From contig NZ_FOYP01000002.1 in NCBI RefSeq assembly GCF_900115105.1, positions 62,001-126,000 of the forward strand: 64,000 nucleotides of DNA, read 5' to 3'. Shown piece by piece: positions 36,291-45,618 of the stretch. This DNA is from Yoonia tamlensis (lineage in GTDB: Bacteria > Pseudomonadota > Alphaproteobacteria > Rhodobacterales > Rhodobacteraceae). The notes beneath the pieces are model-generated. The model was not told the DNA's origin, made no database searches, and was given only the letters and a program-made list of their open reading frames with translations. The position numbers were made by a program, and so were the translations under genes. Every line of letters starts with the position of its first letter. Position 1 is the first letter of the stretch.

Positions 36291-36400
36291 ATCCGTCAAA
36301 GGGCAAAGTTTACCCGATTATAGACAAGCAATCAGAAGCTTAACAGGATTAACCGCGCACAGCCTTCTAGCGGCAAAAACAGGTGGCAATGCTGCCGCAG

Positions 36401-37243
36401 CTACGCCGCGATATTGTCGATCAATCGCACACCCGCCAGCCATGCCGCAGCGAACAGACGTGCGCCGGGCTGGGTTTTGTCCAAAAGCCCCAAATCGGTC
36501 CCGTCGCGCAGTTCAAGGTAGTCGATTTCATTGAATCCGGCCGCCAGAATACGCGCGCGCGCCTCTGCGCCGACTTCGGTCATGGCGGCCCCGTCACGCA
36601 GTTGCGCGCGCAAGTCTGTCATTACCTCGGCAAGGATCGGGGCAAAGATGCGCGACCGGTCCGATAGCAAAAGGTTGCGCGACGACATCGCGAGACCGTC
36701 TTCTTCGCGGATGGTCGGGCAGCCAACGACCTCAATCGGGATGTCCAGATCTTTGGCCAGACGGCGCACGATCTGCAATTGCTGGTAATCTTTTTCGCCA
36801 AAAAACGCCTTATCGGCGCTTGTTTGCAAGAACAGTTTCGGCACAACGGTAGCCACGCCTTCGAAATGGCCAGGGCGTTTGGCGCCGCACAGCATATCGG
36901 TCAGGCCGGAAACTGTTACAGTCGTCGCAAAGCCGTCAGGGTAGATCTGATCCGCGTCCGGCACATAGATCAGATCAACCCCCGTTGATTCCAGCTTGGC
37001 TGCATCGTCGTGTTCGGTGCGCGGATAGTTTTTTAGATCGTCCGGATTGTTGAACTGCTTGGGGTTCACAAAAATCGTCACAATGACACGGTCGCAGGTT
37101 TCGCGGGCAGCGCGCGCCAGCGACAGATGCCCCTGATGCAGTGCGCCCATCGTAGGAACAACACCAATCGATTCGCCAGCCTTGCGCCAAACGGCGGTCT
37201 GCGCCCGTAACCCCGTCAGGGTCCGTTCAATCGGTGCGATCAT
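36401..37243 (-). CDS. panC: Pantothenate synthetase
   Basis: PanC ligates pantoate and beta-alanine with ATP. The 280-residue product has the class I HIGH-like motif [29 protein letters not shown] [55 protein letters not shown] and the KMSKS-like region [14 protein letters not shown]. Length is normal. It overlaps panB by four bases, so the two are co-translated. Confidence 0.97.
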   Translation of the reverse strand: MIAPIERTLTGLRAQTAVWRKAGESIGVVPTMGALHQGHLSLARAARETCDRVIVTIFVNPKQFNNPDDLKNYPRTEHDDAAKLESTGVDLIYVPDADQIYPDGFATTVTVSGLTDMLCGAKRPGHFEGVATVVPKLFLQTSADKAFFGEKDYQQLQIVRRLAKDLDIPIEVVGCPTIREEDGLAMSSRNLLLSDRSRIFAPILAEVMTDLRAQLRDGAAMTEVGAEARARILAAGFNEIDYLELRDGTDLGLLDKTQPGARLFAAAWLAGVRLIDNIAA

Positions 37244-38070
37244 GTCTTTGGGGCCTCGTCTGCGAAAATATGTTCGGGCGCGGGGAATGTCCGCGCGCGG
37301 ACTTCGGCGGCATAGGCGGCAATCGCCTGTTCGGCTTCATCGCCCAGATGTGCGTAACGTTTCACGAATTTGGCCTTAAACGCTGTAAACAGGCCCAGCA
37401 TATCGTCGACCACCAAGATCTGACCATCACAGCCGGCGCTTGCCCCGATCCCGATTGTCGGAATATCGATTGTCTTTGTGATGTCATTGGCAAGCGTTTC
37501 CGGCACTTTTTCCAGCACCACGCCAAAGGCCCCCGCATCAGCCACGGCCTGTGCATCAGCGATCAAAGCAACAGCACCTTCGTTGCCGCGCCCTTGGACC
37601 TTGTAACCGCCAAGCGTGTTCACCGATTGCGGCGTTAGACCGATATGCGCCATCACAGGGATGCCGCGCGCAACCAAAAACGCAATCGTTTCGGCCATCG
37701 CCACGCCGCCCTCAAGTTTCACAGCACCAGCATGGGTTTCGCGCATCAATCGGGCTGCGTTGCGAAACGCCTGTTCGGGGCTTTCCTCGTAGGAACCGAA
37801 TGGCATGTCGATCACCATCATCGCGCTTTTGAGCCCGCGCGCGACGGCCTGACCGTGCATGATCATCATTTCCATCGTCACGCCAAGCGTCGACGGCAAC
37901 CCATGCAGCACCATGCCAACGCTGTCGCCAACCAGCACAAAATCGCAATGATCATCCATCATCTGCGCCATCGGGGTGGTATATGCGGTAAGGCTGACCA
38001 AAGGCGTGCCACCCTTTGCTGCCAGAATATCGACAGGCAGTGGGGCTCGTTTTTTTGCTGTTGCGCTCAT
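37240..38070 (-). CDS. panB: 3-methyl-2-oxobutanoate hydroxymethyltransferase
   Basis: PanB makes ketopantoate from 2-oxoisovalerate and methylene-tetrahydrofolate, the first step of pantothenate synthesis. The 276-residue product shows [20 protein letters not shown], the metal-binding [40 protein letters not shown], and [20 protein letters not shown]. It is the first gene of the panBC operon, with about 190 bases of spacer upstream that also hold the terminator of the pyrimidine operon. Confidence 0.97.
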   Translation of the reverse strand: MSATAKKRAPLPVDILAAKGGTPLVSLTAYTTPMAQMMDDHCDFVLVGDSVGMVLHGLPSTLGVTMEMMIMHGQAVARGLKSAMMVIDMPFGSYEESPEQAFRNAARLMRETHAGAVKLEGGVAMAETIAFLVARGIPVMAHIGLTPQSVNTLGGYKVQGRGNEGAVALIADAQAVADAGAFGVVLEKVPETLANDITKTIDIPTIGIGASAGCDGQILVVDDMLGLFTAFKAKFVKRYAHLGDEAEQAIAAYAAEVRARTFPAPEHIFADEAPKT

Positions 38071-38207
38071 CTGGTCCTCCGAACGGATGCGTCAGTTAAC
38101 CCCCGTTACCAGCGAAACACCGCGCTTTCCAGCGGCTAGCGACGCAAACCCGCCATTTTGACCTGACGTAGAAACGATTCTGGCCGCGTTAGCGCAATCA
38201 AAAACAA

Positions 38208-38237
38208 TGCGGGCGCCGGAATGACCCGACGCCCGCA
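38208..38237 (-). terminator. Terminator of the pyrimidine-importer operon
   Basis: TGCGGGCG (38208-38215) pairs with CGCCCGCA (38230-38237) around a 14-base loop. The minus strand continues TTGTTTTTG. It lies 20 bases after the stop of the substrate-binding-protein gene and isolates it from panB. Confidence 0.8.
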
Positions 38238-38257
38238 AGATGCAATCTTTTGGCAGC

Positions 38258-39244
38258 TTAGTTCAGCGCGGCATCTGTGATGATGCTTGTCCATGCGCCA
38301 ACCGGCTCGGCCGAGATCACCGGATCAGAACCACCAGCAAGCAACGTATCAACGGTGCGCTGGTAGTCAGCTGGGTCCAATGCGCCGTTTGACCCTGCGG
38401 TCAGCTTGGCGATTTCACCCATCATACGGACCTGCGCCGCTTCGGTCTGTGCGCCTGTTTCATCGTTATCAAGCACGATGCCTGCGGCGGCTTCTGGGTT
38501 TTCTTCGGCCCATTTCCAGCCTTCCATGGAAGCGCGGACAAAGCGGACCATTTTGTCAACGAACACAGGATCTTCTAGGTTTTCTTCGAGCGCGTAGATA
38601 CCGTCTTCGAGCGTCGCAACACCTTGATCTTCATACATGAATGTAATCAGCTCGTCCGGAGAAACACCTGCATCAAGCACCTGACCATATTCGTTATAGG
38701 TCATTGTGGAAATACAGTCAGCTTGGCGTTGTAGCAGCGGATCAACGTTAAAGCCTTGTTTCAGAACGGTTACGCCGTCTTCACCGCCTTCGGTTGGAAT
38801 GCCTTCTTGGGCCATCCATGACAGGAATGGATATTCGTTGCCAAAGAACCAAACGCCGATGGTTTTGCCGGGGAAATCTGCAACGCTTTCAATGCCGGAA
38901 TCTTTCCAGCAGGTCAGCATCAGGCCAGATGTCTTAAACGGCTGCGCGATGTTCACGACGGGCAGACCTTTTTCACGCGCAGCAAGCGCAGATGGCATCC
39001 AGTTCAGCATCACGTCAGCGCCGCCACCGGCCAGAACTTGGGGCGGTGCGATGTCAGGACCGCCAGGCAGGATTGTCACATCCAGCCCTTCTGCCTCGTA
39101 GAAACCTTGGTCTAGCGCGACGTAGTAGCCCGCGAATTGGGCTTGGGTGACCCACTGCAATTGCAGCGTCACATCGTTTTCGCCCGCAATCGCGGGGCTT
39201 GATAGACCAGCGGCAAGCGCCGCAGCTGTCATCAGTTTTTTCAT
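38258..39244 (-). CDS. ABC substrate-binding protein, NMT1/ThiY-like, pyrimidine locus
   Basis: The 328-residue periplasmic protein has a signal peptide (MKKLMTAAALAAGLSSPAIA) and the NMT1/THI5-like fold (VTLQLQWVTQAQFAGYYVAL; GFYEAEGLDVTILPGGPDI; DVMLNWMPSALAAREKGLPV). This family binds pyrimidines such as HMP in ThiY and related ligands. I start at 39244, where GGAGG lies seven bases upstream. The position at the end of the dihydropyrimidinase operon makes a pyrimidine, dihydropyrimidine or ureido compound the likely ligand. The precise ligand is not shown by the sequence. Confidence 0.88.
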   Translation of the reverse strand: MKKLMTAAALAAGLSSPAIAGENDVTLQLQWVTQAQFAGYYVALDQGFYEAEGLDVTILPGGPDIAPPQVLAGGGADVMLNWMPSALAAREKGLPVVNIAQPFKTSGLMLTCWKDSGIESVADFPGKTIGVWFFGNEYPFLSWMAQEGIPTEGGEDGVTVLKQGFNVDPLLQRQADCISTMTYNEYGQVLDAGVSPDELITFMYEDQGVATLEDGIYALEENLEDPVFVDKMVRFVRASMEGWKWAEENPEAAAGIVLDNDETGAQTEAAQVRMMGEIAKLTAGSNGALDPADYQRTVDTLLAGGSDPVISAEPVGAWTSIITDAALN

Positions 39245-39284
39245 TTTGACCTCCAAGTCAGTTTGCGCCCAATTGCGGGCATTG

Positions 39285-40136
39285 TTATTTTCTTTGCGAC
39301 GGGTGCCAGAATGTCACCCGTCCTTCGATCCACGCCATCAGCCCGTAAAGCGAACTGCCAGCAATCGCTGCAATCACAATTTCGGCCCAGACCATATCTA
39401 ACGCAAGCTGCCCGACACTGGTTGAGATACGAAATCCCATTCCAACCGTCGGAGAGCCAAAAAATTCAGCAACAATCGCGCCAATGAGCGCCAGAGTTGT
39501 GGCGATTTTCAAGCCGTTAAAGATAAACGGCATTGCCGCAGGCAGGCGCAGTTTAAACAAGGTCGGCCAATAGCCGGCCCCATAGGTACGCATCAGGTCG
39601 CGCTGCATGACTGTCGTGTCACGCAGTCCCGCAACAGTATTCACAAGGATCGGGAAAAACACCATCACGCCGACAACAGCCGCCTTTGATTCCCAATCGC
39701 TGCCCAGCCATTTTACAAAGATAGGCGCGGTCCCAACAATGGGCAGTGCGGCCATAAATCCACCCACAGGCAGAATGCCACGCGTCAAGAATTCGGACCG
39801 ATCCGCAAGGATTGCCACGCCAAAGGCAGCGATCCCACCGATGATATATCCTGTCGCTGCACCTTTGATGACCGTCTGTTCGAAATCAGCCCAAAGTCGG
39901 GGCCCCTCTTGCATCAACCGTTCGCCAATGACCGAAGGCGCCGGCAGGATGACGGCCGAAACCTCGAGCATCCGCACCAGCCATTCCCACATCAGCAGCA
40001 GGGTCACGCCAAAGATGATCGGCACCAAAAGTTGCACAAAACGCGTGCTTGATTGCGGCCCATTGGCCAGCCTTGTGTTGATAAACCAACCCACGGCCCA
40101 AATGCCAAGCGCACCGATAATACCAGCCCAAATCAT
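39285..40136 (-). CDS. ABC transporter permease (first of two), pyrimidine locus
   Basis: The 283-residue permease has about six hydrophobic segments and the EAA-type cytoplasmic loop near RDTTVMQRDLMRTYGAGYWP then TLFKLRLPAAMPFIFNGLKI. It belongs to the SsuC/TauC/ThiX group. It overlaps the second permease gene by four bases (ATGA), and the binding-protein gene follows 40 bases on. Two different permeases in one importer suggest a heterodimer. Confidence 0.9.
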   Translation of the reverse strand: MIWAGIIGALGIWAVGWFINTRLANGPQSSTRFVQLLVPIIFGVTLLLMWEWLVRMLEVSAVILPAPSVIGERLMQEGPRLWADFEQTVIKGAATGYIIGGIAAFGVAILADRSEFLTRGILPVGGFMAALPIVGTAPIFVKWLGSDWESKAAVVGVMVFFPILVNTVAGLRDTTVMQRDLMRTYGAGYWPTLFKLRLPAAMPFIFNGLKIATTLALIGAIVAEFFGSPTVGMGFRISTSVGQLALDMVWAEIVIAAIAGSSLYGLMAWIEGRVTFWHPSQRK

Positions 40137-41053
40137 GCCTGCACCATCCCCATCCGACGCAATGTCAGACGCTCTAACAGGCTAAACAACCCGACCAAGG
40201 CTGCAGCCGTGATCGCCGCTGCAAACAGTGCGGCCCATGTCACCAGCGGTTGCCCGTATTGATCGCCCACCAGCATCCGCGCACCAAAACCGGCGCGTGC
40301 ACCTGTTGGCAATTCCGCGACAATTGCACCGACCAAAGATGCCGAGATGCCGATTTTAAGCGATGCAAATAGATAAGGCACAGACGCAGGCAGGCGCAGT
40401 TTCCAGAACCCTTGTGACGGGCTGGCGTGATAGGTGCGCAGCAGGTCCAGCTGCATCCCATCGGGGCTGCGCAAACCTTTGACCATGCCGACAACAACGG
40501 GGAAAAAACTGAGATAGGCACTGATAATCGCCTTGGGGAACAGCCCCTGAATGCCGATCGACCCCAGCATCACAATAATCATAGGCGCTAACGCAAGGAT
40601 CGGAATTGTCTGGCTGGCAATGGCCCAAGGCATCACGCTCATATCCATCGCGCGATTGTAAACAATCCCGACAGCCAACAATATCCCAAGGCTCGTCCCG
40701 ATTCCAAAGCCAAGCAAAGTCGCCGAAAGCGTGACCCAGCCGTGATAGACAAGCGACCGCTTCGAGCTGATCTTTTGCAAAACAATTGTATTCCACATCT
40801 CAACGGCGACCTGATGCGGGGATGGCAGGCGCGGGCGTTCTTGGACAAAGGTTGCCGTGATCAGCGCGGGGTTGCGCAGGGTCAGACCAAAACCAGAATA
40901 CTCCTGCCGCGCATTGGGGGTGTCCGGCGACACGACCAACCCGTCACGCTGCGCCTGATCCGCCGTCAGATGCATGTTCATCGGTATGACAGCCAGCACC
41001 CAAAGCAACAGGATCGCGCCAATAATGGTCAGGACAGGAAGGATCGATTTCAT
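40133..41053 (-). CDS. ABC transporter permease (second), pyrimidine locus
   Basis: The 306-residue permease has an N-terminal hydrophobic segment, a periplasmic stretch of about 60 residues, then the SsuC-type core with the EAA loop LLRTYHASPSQGFWKLRLPA then SVPYLFASLKIGISASLVGA. The N-terminal extension is longer than in its partner. It overlaps both the ATPase gene upstream and the other permease downstream by four bases each, so the importer genes are translationally coupled. Confidence 0.9.
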   Translation of the reverse strand: MKSILPVLTIIGAILLLWVLAVIPMNMHLTADQAQRDGLVVSPDTPNARQEYSGFGLTLRNPALITATFVQERPRLPSPHQVAVEMWNTIVLQKISSKRSLVYHGWVTLSATLLGFGIGTSLGILLAVGIVYNRAMDMSVMPWAIASQTIPILALAPMIIVMLGSIGIQGLFPKAIISAYLSFFPVVVGMVKGLRSPDGMQLDLLRTYHASPSQGFWKLRLPASVPYLFASLKIGISASLVGAIVAELPTGARAGFGARMLVGDQYGQPLVTWAALFAAAITAAALVGLFSLLERLTLRRMGMVQA

Positions 41054-41838
41054 TCATCATGCCCCGCACGCAACCCGTCGCGAACACGGTGCGCGATTTC
41101 GATAAATTCGGCGCTATCGCGAATATCCAAGGGGCGTTCTTTCGGTAACGGGCTTTCGATCACATCGGTGATCCGTCCGGGGCGCGGGGACATCACAACG
41201 ATCTTGGTCGAAAGATACACGGCTTCGGGGATCGAATGGGTGACAAAACCGATGGTTTTTTCGGTGCGCGCCCAAAGCTGCAGCAATTGTTCGTTCAAAT
41301 GGTCGCGCACGATTTCGTCAAGCGCCCCGAACGGTTCATCCATCAGCAAAATATCGGCATCAAACGCCAGCGCCCGCGCGATTGACGCGCGCTGCTGCAT
41401 CCCGCCCGACAATTGCCATGGGAATTTCTTTTCAAATCCGGCCAGATCGACCAGTTCCAGCACGCGCGCGACCCGTTCGGCCTGTTCGGCTTTGGAAAAG
41501 CCCATGATCTCCAGCGGCAGCTTGACGTTGCCGCCGATTGTGCGCCACGGATAAAGCCCCGCCGCCTGAAACACATACCCGTAGGCGCGGGCGCGGCGGG
41601 CGTCTTCGGGGGTCATCCCGTTCACGGTAAGCTGCCCCGCAGTCGGCGTTTCCAATCCCGCCATACAGCGCAGAAACGTGGTTTTTCCGCAGCCGGACGG
41701 ACCAATAAAGCTGACAAAATCACCTTTATTGATCTCGAGGCTCACGTCTTTCAGCGCATGCACAGGGCCGTCGTTGGTTTGAAATGTCAGGTCCAAACCC
41801 TGCGCATGGATGATCGTTTGCTGGCTCACTGCTGGCAC
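41050..41838 (-). CDS. ABC transporter ATP-binding protein, pyrimidine locus
   Basis: The 262-residue ATPase is of the SsuB/TauB/ThiZ type: Walker A GPSGCGKTTFLRCMAGLETP, Q-loop YGYVFQAAGLYPWRTIGGNV, signature LSGGMQQRASIARALAFDAD, Walker B ILLMDEPFGALDEIVRDHLN and the H-loop TIGFVTHSIPEAVYLS. It lies 12 bases after the dihydropyrimidinase gene, in one transcript with it. Confidence 0.93.
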   Translation of the reverse strand: MPAVSQQTIIHAQGLDLTFQTNDGPVHALKDVSLEINKGDFVSFIGPSGCGKTTFLRCMAGLETPTAGQLTVNGMTPEDARRARAYGYVFQAAGLYPWRTIGGNVKLPLEIMGFSKAEQAERVARVLELVDLAGFEKKFPWQLSGGMQQRASIARALAFDADILLMDEPFGALDEIVRDHLNEQLLQLWARTEKTIGFVTHSIPEAVYLSTKIVVMSPRPGRITDVIESPLPKERPLDIRDSAEFIEIAHRVRDGLRAGHDE

Positions 41839-41850
41839 CTTCTTTAGTTC

Positions 41851-43305
41851 TTATACGCCGCTTGCCGGAATACCCGACCGCTGCACGGGACGCGGATTTG
41901 TGACTTCTTTCCAAGACGATAGCGCCTTGTTCACGGCTGTATTCGCCTCGCGTTTGACAAATTTACCGTGACCTTCTTGGGCACGCATTTCACCGTCATA
42001 AATCGCGACATGCCCGCGGGTCAGGGTAAAGCGCGGCAGGCCTTTGACCTCTTTTCCTTCAAAGACGTTGTAGTCAATCGCCGATACTTGGGCCGCAGCA
42101 GTGATCGTCTTGGTTTTTTCGGGATCCCAGACCACCAGATCCGCATCGGCACCAACCAGAACGGCCCCTTTTTTCGGGTAGCAGTTCAAGATTTTCGCGA
42201 TGTTTGTGGACGTTACTGCAACAAATTCGTTCATCGTCAGACGCCCCGTATTTACCCCGTGCGTCCATAGCATCGGCATCCGGTCTTCCAACCCGCCGGT
42301 CCCGTTTGGAATTTTCGTGAAATCACCCACGCCATAGCGCTTTTGCTCGGTTGTGAACGCGCAGTGATCGGTTGCAACGACGGACAAAGATCCGCTTTGC
42401 AGACCGGCCCACAGGTTGTCTTGGTGTTGCTTATTCCGGAATGGGGGCGACATCACGCGGCGCGCGGCATGGTCCCAATCTTGGTTGAAATATTCAGATT
42501 CGTCCAAAGTCAGATGCTGGATCAGCGGCTCACCCCAGACGCGTTTGCCTTGCATACGCGCGCGGCGGATCGCCTCGTGGCTATCCTCGCAAGACGTGTG
42601 CACCACATAGAGCGGCACGCCCGCCATATCGGCAATCATGATCGCGCGGTTTGTGGCTTCGCCTTCGACCTGTGGCGGGCGGGAATAGGCGTGGGCCTCG
42701 GGGCCGGTGTTGCCTTCGGCAAGTAGTTTCGCGGACAGCTCCGCAACCACATCGCCGTTTTCAGCATGCACCATCGCGATACCGCCCAATTCGCCCAGAC
42801 GTTTGAACGACGCATACATTTCATCGTCATTCACCATCAACGCGCCCTTATAGGCCATGAAGTGTTTGAACGTGTTGATGCCGCGTTCCTTGATCACGCT
42901 TTCCATCTCATCAAAGACTTGCTCGCCCCACCATGTCACCGCCATGTGGAAGGAATAATCGCAGGCCGCGCGGCCTGATTTATTGTCCCACATTTGCAGC
43001 GCGTCATGCAGACCCTGACCGGGTGAGGGCAGCGCAAAATCGACAACCATTGTCGTGCCGCCAGCAAGCGCCGCACGCGTGCCGCTGTCAAAATCATCGG
43101 TGGAATAGGTGCCCATAAACGGCATCTCAAGGTGCGTATGCGGGTCGATCCCGCCGGGCATGACATAGCAACCCGTTGCATCCAATTCCTCGGACCCCGA
43201 AAGGTTTTGGCCGATCTCGATGATCGTGCCATTTTCAATCAACACATCCGCCTTATAGGTCAGGTCGGCTGTGACGATGGTTCCGTTCTTGATGACAGTG
43301 GTCAT
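41851..43305 (-). CDS. hydA: Dihydropyrimidinase
   Basis: The enzyme opens dihydrouracil or dihydrothymine to the N-carbamoyl beta-amino acid, step two of reductive pyrimidine breakdown. The 484-residue amidohydrolase has the metal motif GGIDPHTHLEMPFMGTYSTD, GGTTMVVDFALPSPGQGLHD, the carboxylated-lysine region FKHFMAYKGALMVNDDEMYA, HAENGDVV, VVHTSCEDSHEAI and VATDHCAFTTEQKR. These match dihydropyrimidinases better than allantoinases. It sits between the lipoprotein gene and the importer ATPase, consistent with use of imported pyrimidines. The name pydB is also used. Confidence 0.94.
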   Translation of the reverse strand: MTTVIKNGTIVTADLTYKADVLIENGTIIEIGQNLSGSEELDATGCYVMPGGIDPHTHLEMPFMGTYSTDDFDSGTRAALAGGTTMVVDFALPSPGQGLHDALQMWDNKSGRAACDYSFHMAVTWWGEQVFDEMESVIKERGINTFKHFMAYKGALMVNDDEMYASFKRLGELGGIAMVHAENGDVVAELSAKLLAEGNTGPEAHAYSRPPQVEGEATNRAIMIADMAGVPLYVVHTSCEDSHEAIRRARMQGKRVWGEPLIQHLTLDESEYFNQDWDHAARRVMSPPFRNKQHQDNLWAGLQSGSLSVVATDHCAFTTEQKRYGVGDFTKIPNGTGGLEDRMPMLWTHGVNTGRLTMNEFVAVTSTNIAKILNCYPKKGAVLVGADADLVVWDPEKTKTITAAAQVSAIDYNVFEGKEVKGLPRFTLTRGHVAIYDGEMRAQEGHGKFVKREANTAVNKALSSWKEVTNPRPVQRSGIPASGV

Positions 43306-43317
43306 GGCGTGGCTCCT

Positions 43318-43575
43318 TTAGGCGCTTATATCAGGGTGGCAAATCGGGGTGCCGGACGCGTCGTTGACGGTAAACAGGCTGGCCCCGTAAGTATAGAAAT
43401 AGCAACCGTTTGTGTCGCGGTTCACTTCGGACATATCAATGTCGGCTGGGATATAGTCGGCGACATCAGCGGGTATCGCAATCGGGTCGACGGATGGCAA
43501 AGCGCAGGCCGAAAGCAGCGCAAGGGCGGTCAACACCGCACCGCTTTTCGCTGTATTGCTTTGCCTATTTCGCAT
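43318..43575 (-). CDS. Small lipoprotein in the pyrimidine operon
   Basis: The 85-residue product has a lipoprotein signal peptide with the lipobox LLSAC (Cys about residue 24), so it should be lipid-anchored in the envelope. The mature part is about 60 residues, with IPADVADYIPADIDMSEVNR and two further cysteines in NGCYFYTYGASLFTV and GTPICHPDIS. I do not recognise a family. It lies two bases after the ureidopropionase stop and 12 bases before dihydropyrimidinase, so it is part of the operon. A role in substrate capture or importer function is a guess. Confidence 0.8.
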   Translation of the reverse strand: MRNRQSNTAKSGAVLTALALLSACALPSVDPIAIPADVADYIPADIDMSEVNRDTNGCYFYTYGASLFTVNDASGTPICHPDISA

Positions 43576-43577
43576 TA

Positions 43578-44828
43578 TCAGCTGACGATCTGCGCGGTTT
43601 CAACAACCGCATGGAACAGCACATCAGCGCCAGCGGCAGCCCATTCGGGGCTGATATCTTCGGCTTCGTTATGCGACAGCCCATCAACACAAGGGCACAT
43701 CACCATCGCCGTTGGCGTCAACCGGTTGATCCAGCAGGCATCATGGCCCGCGCCGGAAATGATATCCATATGCGAATAACCCAGACGTTCAGCCGCATCG
43801 CGCACGGCTTTTACGCAAGTGGGGTCAAACGTGACCGGATCAAAGTGACCGACGGCTTCGATTTCCATTTTTAGACCCAATTCCTGCGCAATTGGCACTG
43901 CTTCCGCTTCTAGGCGGGCTTTCATTCCGTCCAGTTTCTCCTGATCGGGTGACCGGAAGTCGATGGTAAACACCACCTTGCCCGGGATCACGTTGCGCGA
44001 ATTGGGGTAAACGTCACAATGCCCGATCGCGCCAACCGCGCCGGGCTGGTTTTCCATCGCGATCGTGTGGACCAATTCGGTAATCCGCGCCATGCCAAGC
44101 CCCGCATTAACCCGCATATTCATCGGGGTAGACCCTGTATGCGCGTCTTTGCCGGTTAGCGTCACCTGCAACCACCACAACCCTTGGCCGTGGGTGACAA
44201 CGCCGATTTGTTTATTTTCGGCCTCAAGAATCGGGCCCTGTTCGATATGCAATTCAAAGAACGCATGCATCTTGCGGTCACCGGTGGTTTCTTCACCTTT
44301 CCAGCCGATACGGGCCAGTTCATCACCGAATTTCTTGCCTTCGGCATCTTTTCGGTCATAGGCCCAGTCTTGGGTATGCATACCCGCAAACACGCCAGAG
44401 GCCAGCATCGCAGGCGCAAACCGCGTACCTTCTTCGTTGGTCCAATTGGTCACAACGATGGGATGTTTCGTTTTAATATCGAGATCATTCATCGTGCGCA
44501 GCAATTCAAGCCCGCCCAAAACACCCAAAATGCCATCATATTTGCCGCCGGTCGGCTGGGTATCCAGATGCGATCCGACATAGACGGGAAGCGCGTCGGG
44601 GTCGGTACCTTCGCGACGGGCAAACATATTACCCATCTGATCCAAACCCATTGTGCAACCCGCGTCCATGCACCATTTCTGGAACAAATGGCGGCCTTCG
44701 CTATCCGCATCGGTCAGGGTCTGGCGGTTATTGCCGCCTGCGACACCGGGGCCGATTTTCGCCATCTCCATCAGACTATCCCACAAACGCGCACCGTTGA
44801 TCTTTAAGTTCTGGCCTGGGGCTGTCAT
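43578..44828 (-). CDS. Zn-dependent amidohydrolase, beta-ureidopropionase type
   Basis: This M20-family hydrolase should release beta-alanine, CO2 and ammonia from N-carbamoyl-beta-alanine, the last step of the pathway. The 416-residue product has the metal motifs VYVGSHLDTQPTGGKYDGIL and VTNWTNEEGTRFAPAMLASG, then the dimerisation-domain ELHIEQGPILEAENKQIGVV and SGAGHDACWINRLTPTAMVM. Allantoate amidohydrolase and hydantoin carbamoylase are close relatives; the neighbours favour ureidopropionase (pydC). I start at the ATG at 44828 with GGAG eight bases upstream. It is the first gene of the operon and lies directly behind the RutR operator. Confidence 0.9.
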   Translation of the reverse strand: MTAPGQNLKINGARLWDSLMEMAKIGPGVAGGNNRQTLTDADSEGRHLFQKWCMDAGCTMGLDQMGNMFARREGTDPDALPVYVGSHLDTQPTGGKYDGILGVLGGLELLRTMNDLDIKTKHPIVVTNWTNEEGTRFAPAMLASGVFAGMHTQDWAYDRKDAEGKKFGDELARIGWKGEETTGDRKMHAFFELHIEQGPILEAENKQIGVVTHGQGLWWLQVTLTGKDAHTGSTPMNMRVNAGLGMARITELVHTIAMENQPGAVGAIGHCDVYPNSRNVIPGKVVFTIDFRSPDQEKLDGMKARLEAEAVPIAQELGLKMEIEAVGHFDPVTFDPTCVKAVRDAAERLGYSHMDIISGAGHDACWINRLTPTAMVMCPCVDGLSHNEAEDISPEWAAAGADVLFHAVVETAQIVS

Positions 44829-44857
44829 GACGTAACTCCGCAATTGTTGGTCTTGAT

Positions 44858-44873
44858 TTGACCATCTGGTCAA
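44858..44873. promoter_or_regulatory. RutR operator upstream of the ureidopropionase gene
   Basis: TTGACCATCTGGTCAA is a perfect match to the RutR consensus TTGACCANNTGGTCAA, with palindromic arms; it extends to 18 bases with flanking T and A. It sits 30 bases before the ATG of the operon's first gene and just downstream of a -35/-10 pair, where a bound repressor would block initiation. It is also 126 bases before rutR itself. Confidence 0.93.
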
Positions 44874-44877
44874 AGTG

Positions 44878-44905
44878 AGGCTATCAGAGACCAGCATTCA
44901 GTCAA
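44878..44905 (-). promoter_or_regulatory. Probable sigma70 promoter of the pyrimidine operon
   Basis: On the minus strand TTGACT (44905-44900) is followed after 16 bases by TAGCCT (44883-44878). The expected start point near 44871 falls inside the RutR operator, which fits repression. The -10 is weak. Confidence 0.5.
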
Positions 44906-44998
44906 GTTTTCTGCGCAATGATTGTACATATGCTGTAAAAGAAATCAGTTGCGCCAAATAGTGATCGCCACCGCCAAAAAAATGAGCAGTTACAAACC

Positions 44999-45610
44999 AT
45001 GAGCAAGCCAAAAACCCGCATTCAACAACGCAATCGCGCAGCAATTATGTCTGCCGGGCTTGAGATTTTTTCGCAATATGGCTTGCGTGGTTCCACGCTT
45101 GACCGGATTGCCGAAACCGCAGGGCTGTCAAAACCGAATTTGCTATATTATTTTCCGTCCAAAGACGCGATCTATACCGCGCTGTTAGAAAAATTGCTGG
45201 AAACCTGGCTTGATCCGCTTGTGAAAATGGACGCCGAAGGTGACCCCATTCGCGAAATTCTGGGCTATGTACGCCGCAAATTGACCATGAGTCGCGATTT
45301 CCCCCGCGAAAGCCGCCTGTTTGCGAATGAAATCTTGCAAGGCGCGCCGCATATCGAAGAGCACCTCAGCGTAGATCTGCGCGCGCTTGTCGCGGAAAAA
45401 GCCGTGGTCATCAAAAAATGGGAAGCGGCCGGAAAAATTGCGCCGGTGGACCCCTATCACCTGATCTTTTCGATCTGGTCTACAACGCAGCACTATGCCG
45501 ATTTCGATGTGCAGGTACGGGCTGTTTTGGGCGGCGATGATCCGTTCGACGATGCGATGAATTATCTTGATACGCTATTTCGGCGGATGCTCACGCCGCC
45601 AAAGCCGTAA
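44999..45610 (+). CDS. rutR: RutR-type TetR-family pyrimidine regulator
   Basis: The 203-residue protein is a TetR-family repressor very like E. coli RutR: IMSAGLEIFSQYGLRGSTLD then RIAETAGLSKPNLLYYFPSK (helix-turn-helix, residues about 30-55), LFANEILQGAPHIEEHL, and PVDPYHLIFSIWSTTQHYAD in the ligand-binding half. RutR senses uracil or thymine and releases DNA. It is divergent from the pyrimidine operon and convergent with preA, so it sits in the centre of its regulon, beside a perfect operator. Confidence 0.93.
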   Translation: MSKPKTRIQQRNRAAIMSAGLEIFSQYGLRGSTLDRIAETAGLSKPNLLYYFPSKDAIYTALLEKLLETWLDPLVKMDAEGDPIREILGYVRRKLTMSRDFPRESRLFANEILQGAPHIEEHLSVDLRALVAEKAVVIKKWEAAGKIAPVDPYHLIFSIWSTTQHYADFDVQVRAVLGGDDPFDDAMNYLDTLFRRMLTPPKP

Positions 45611-45618
45611 ACGAAAAA

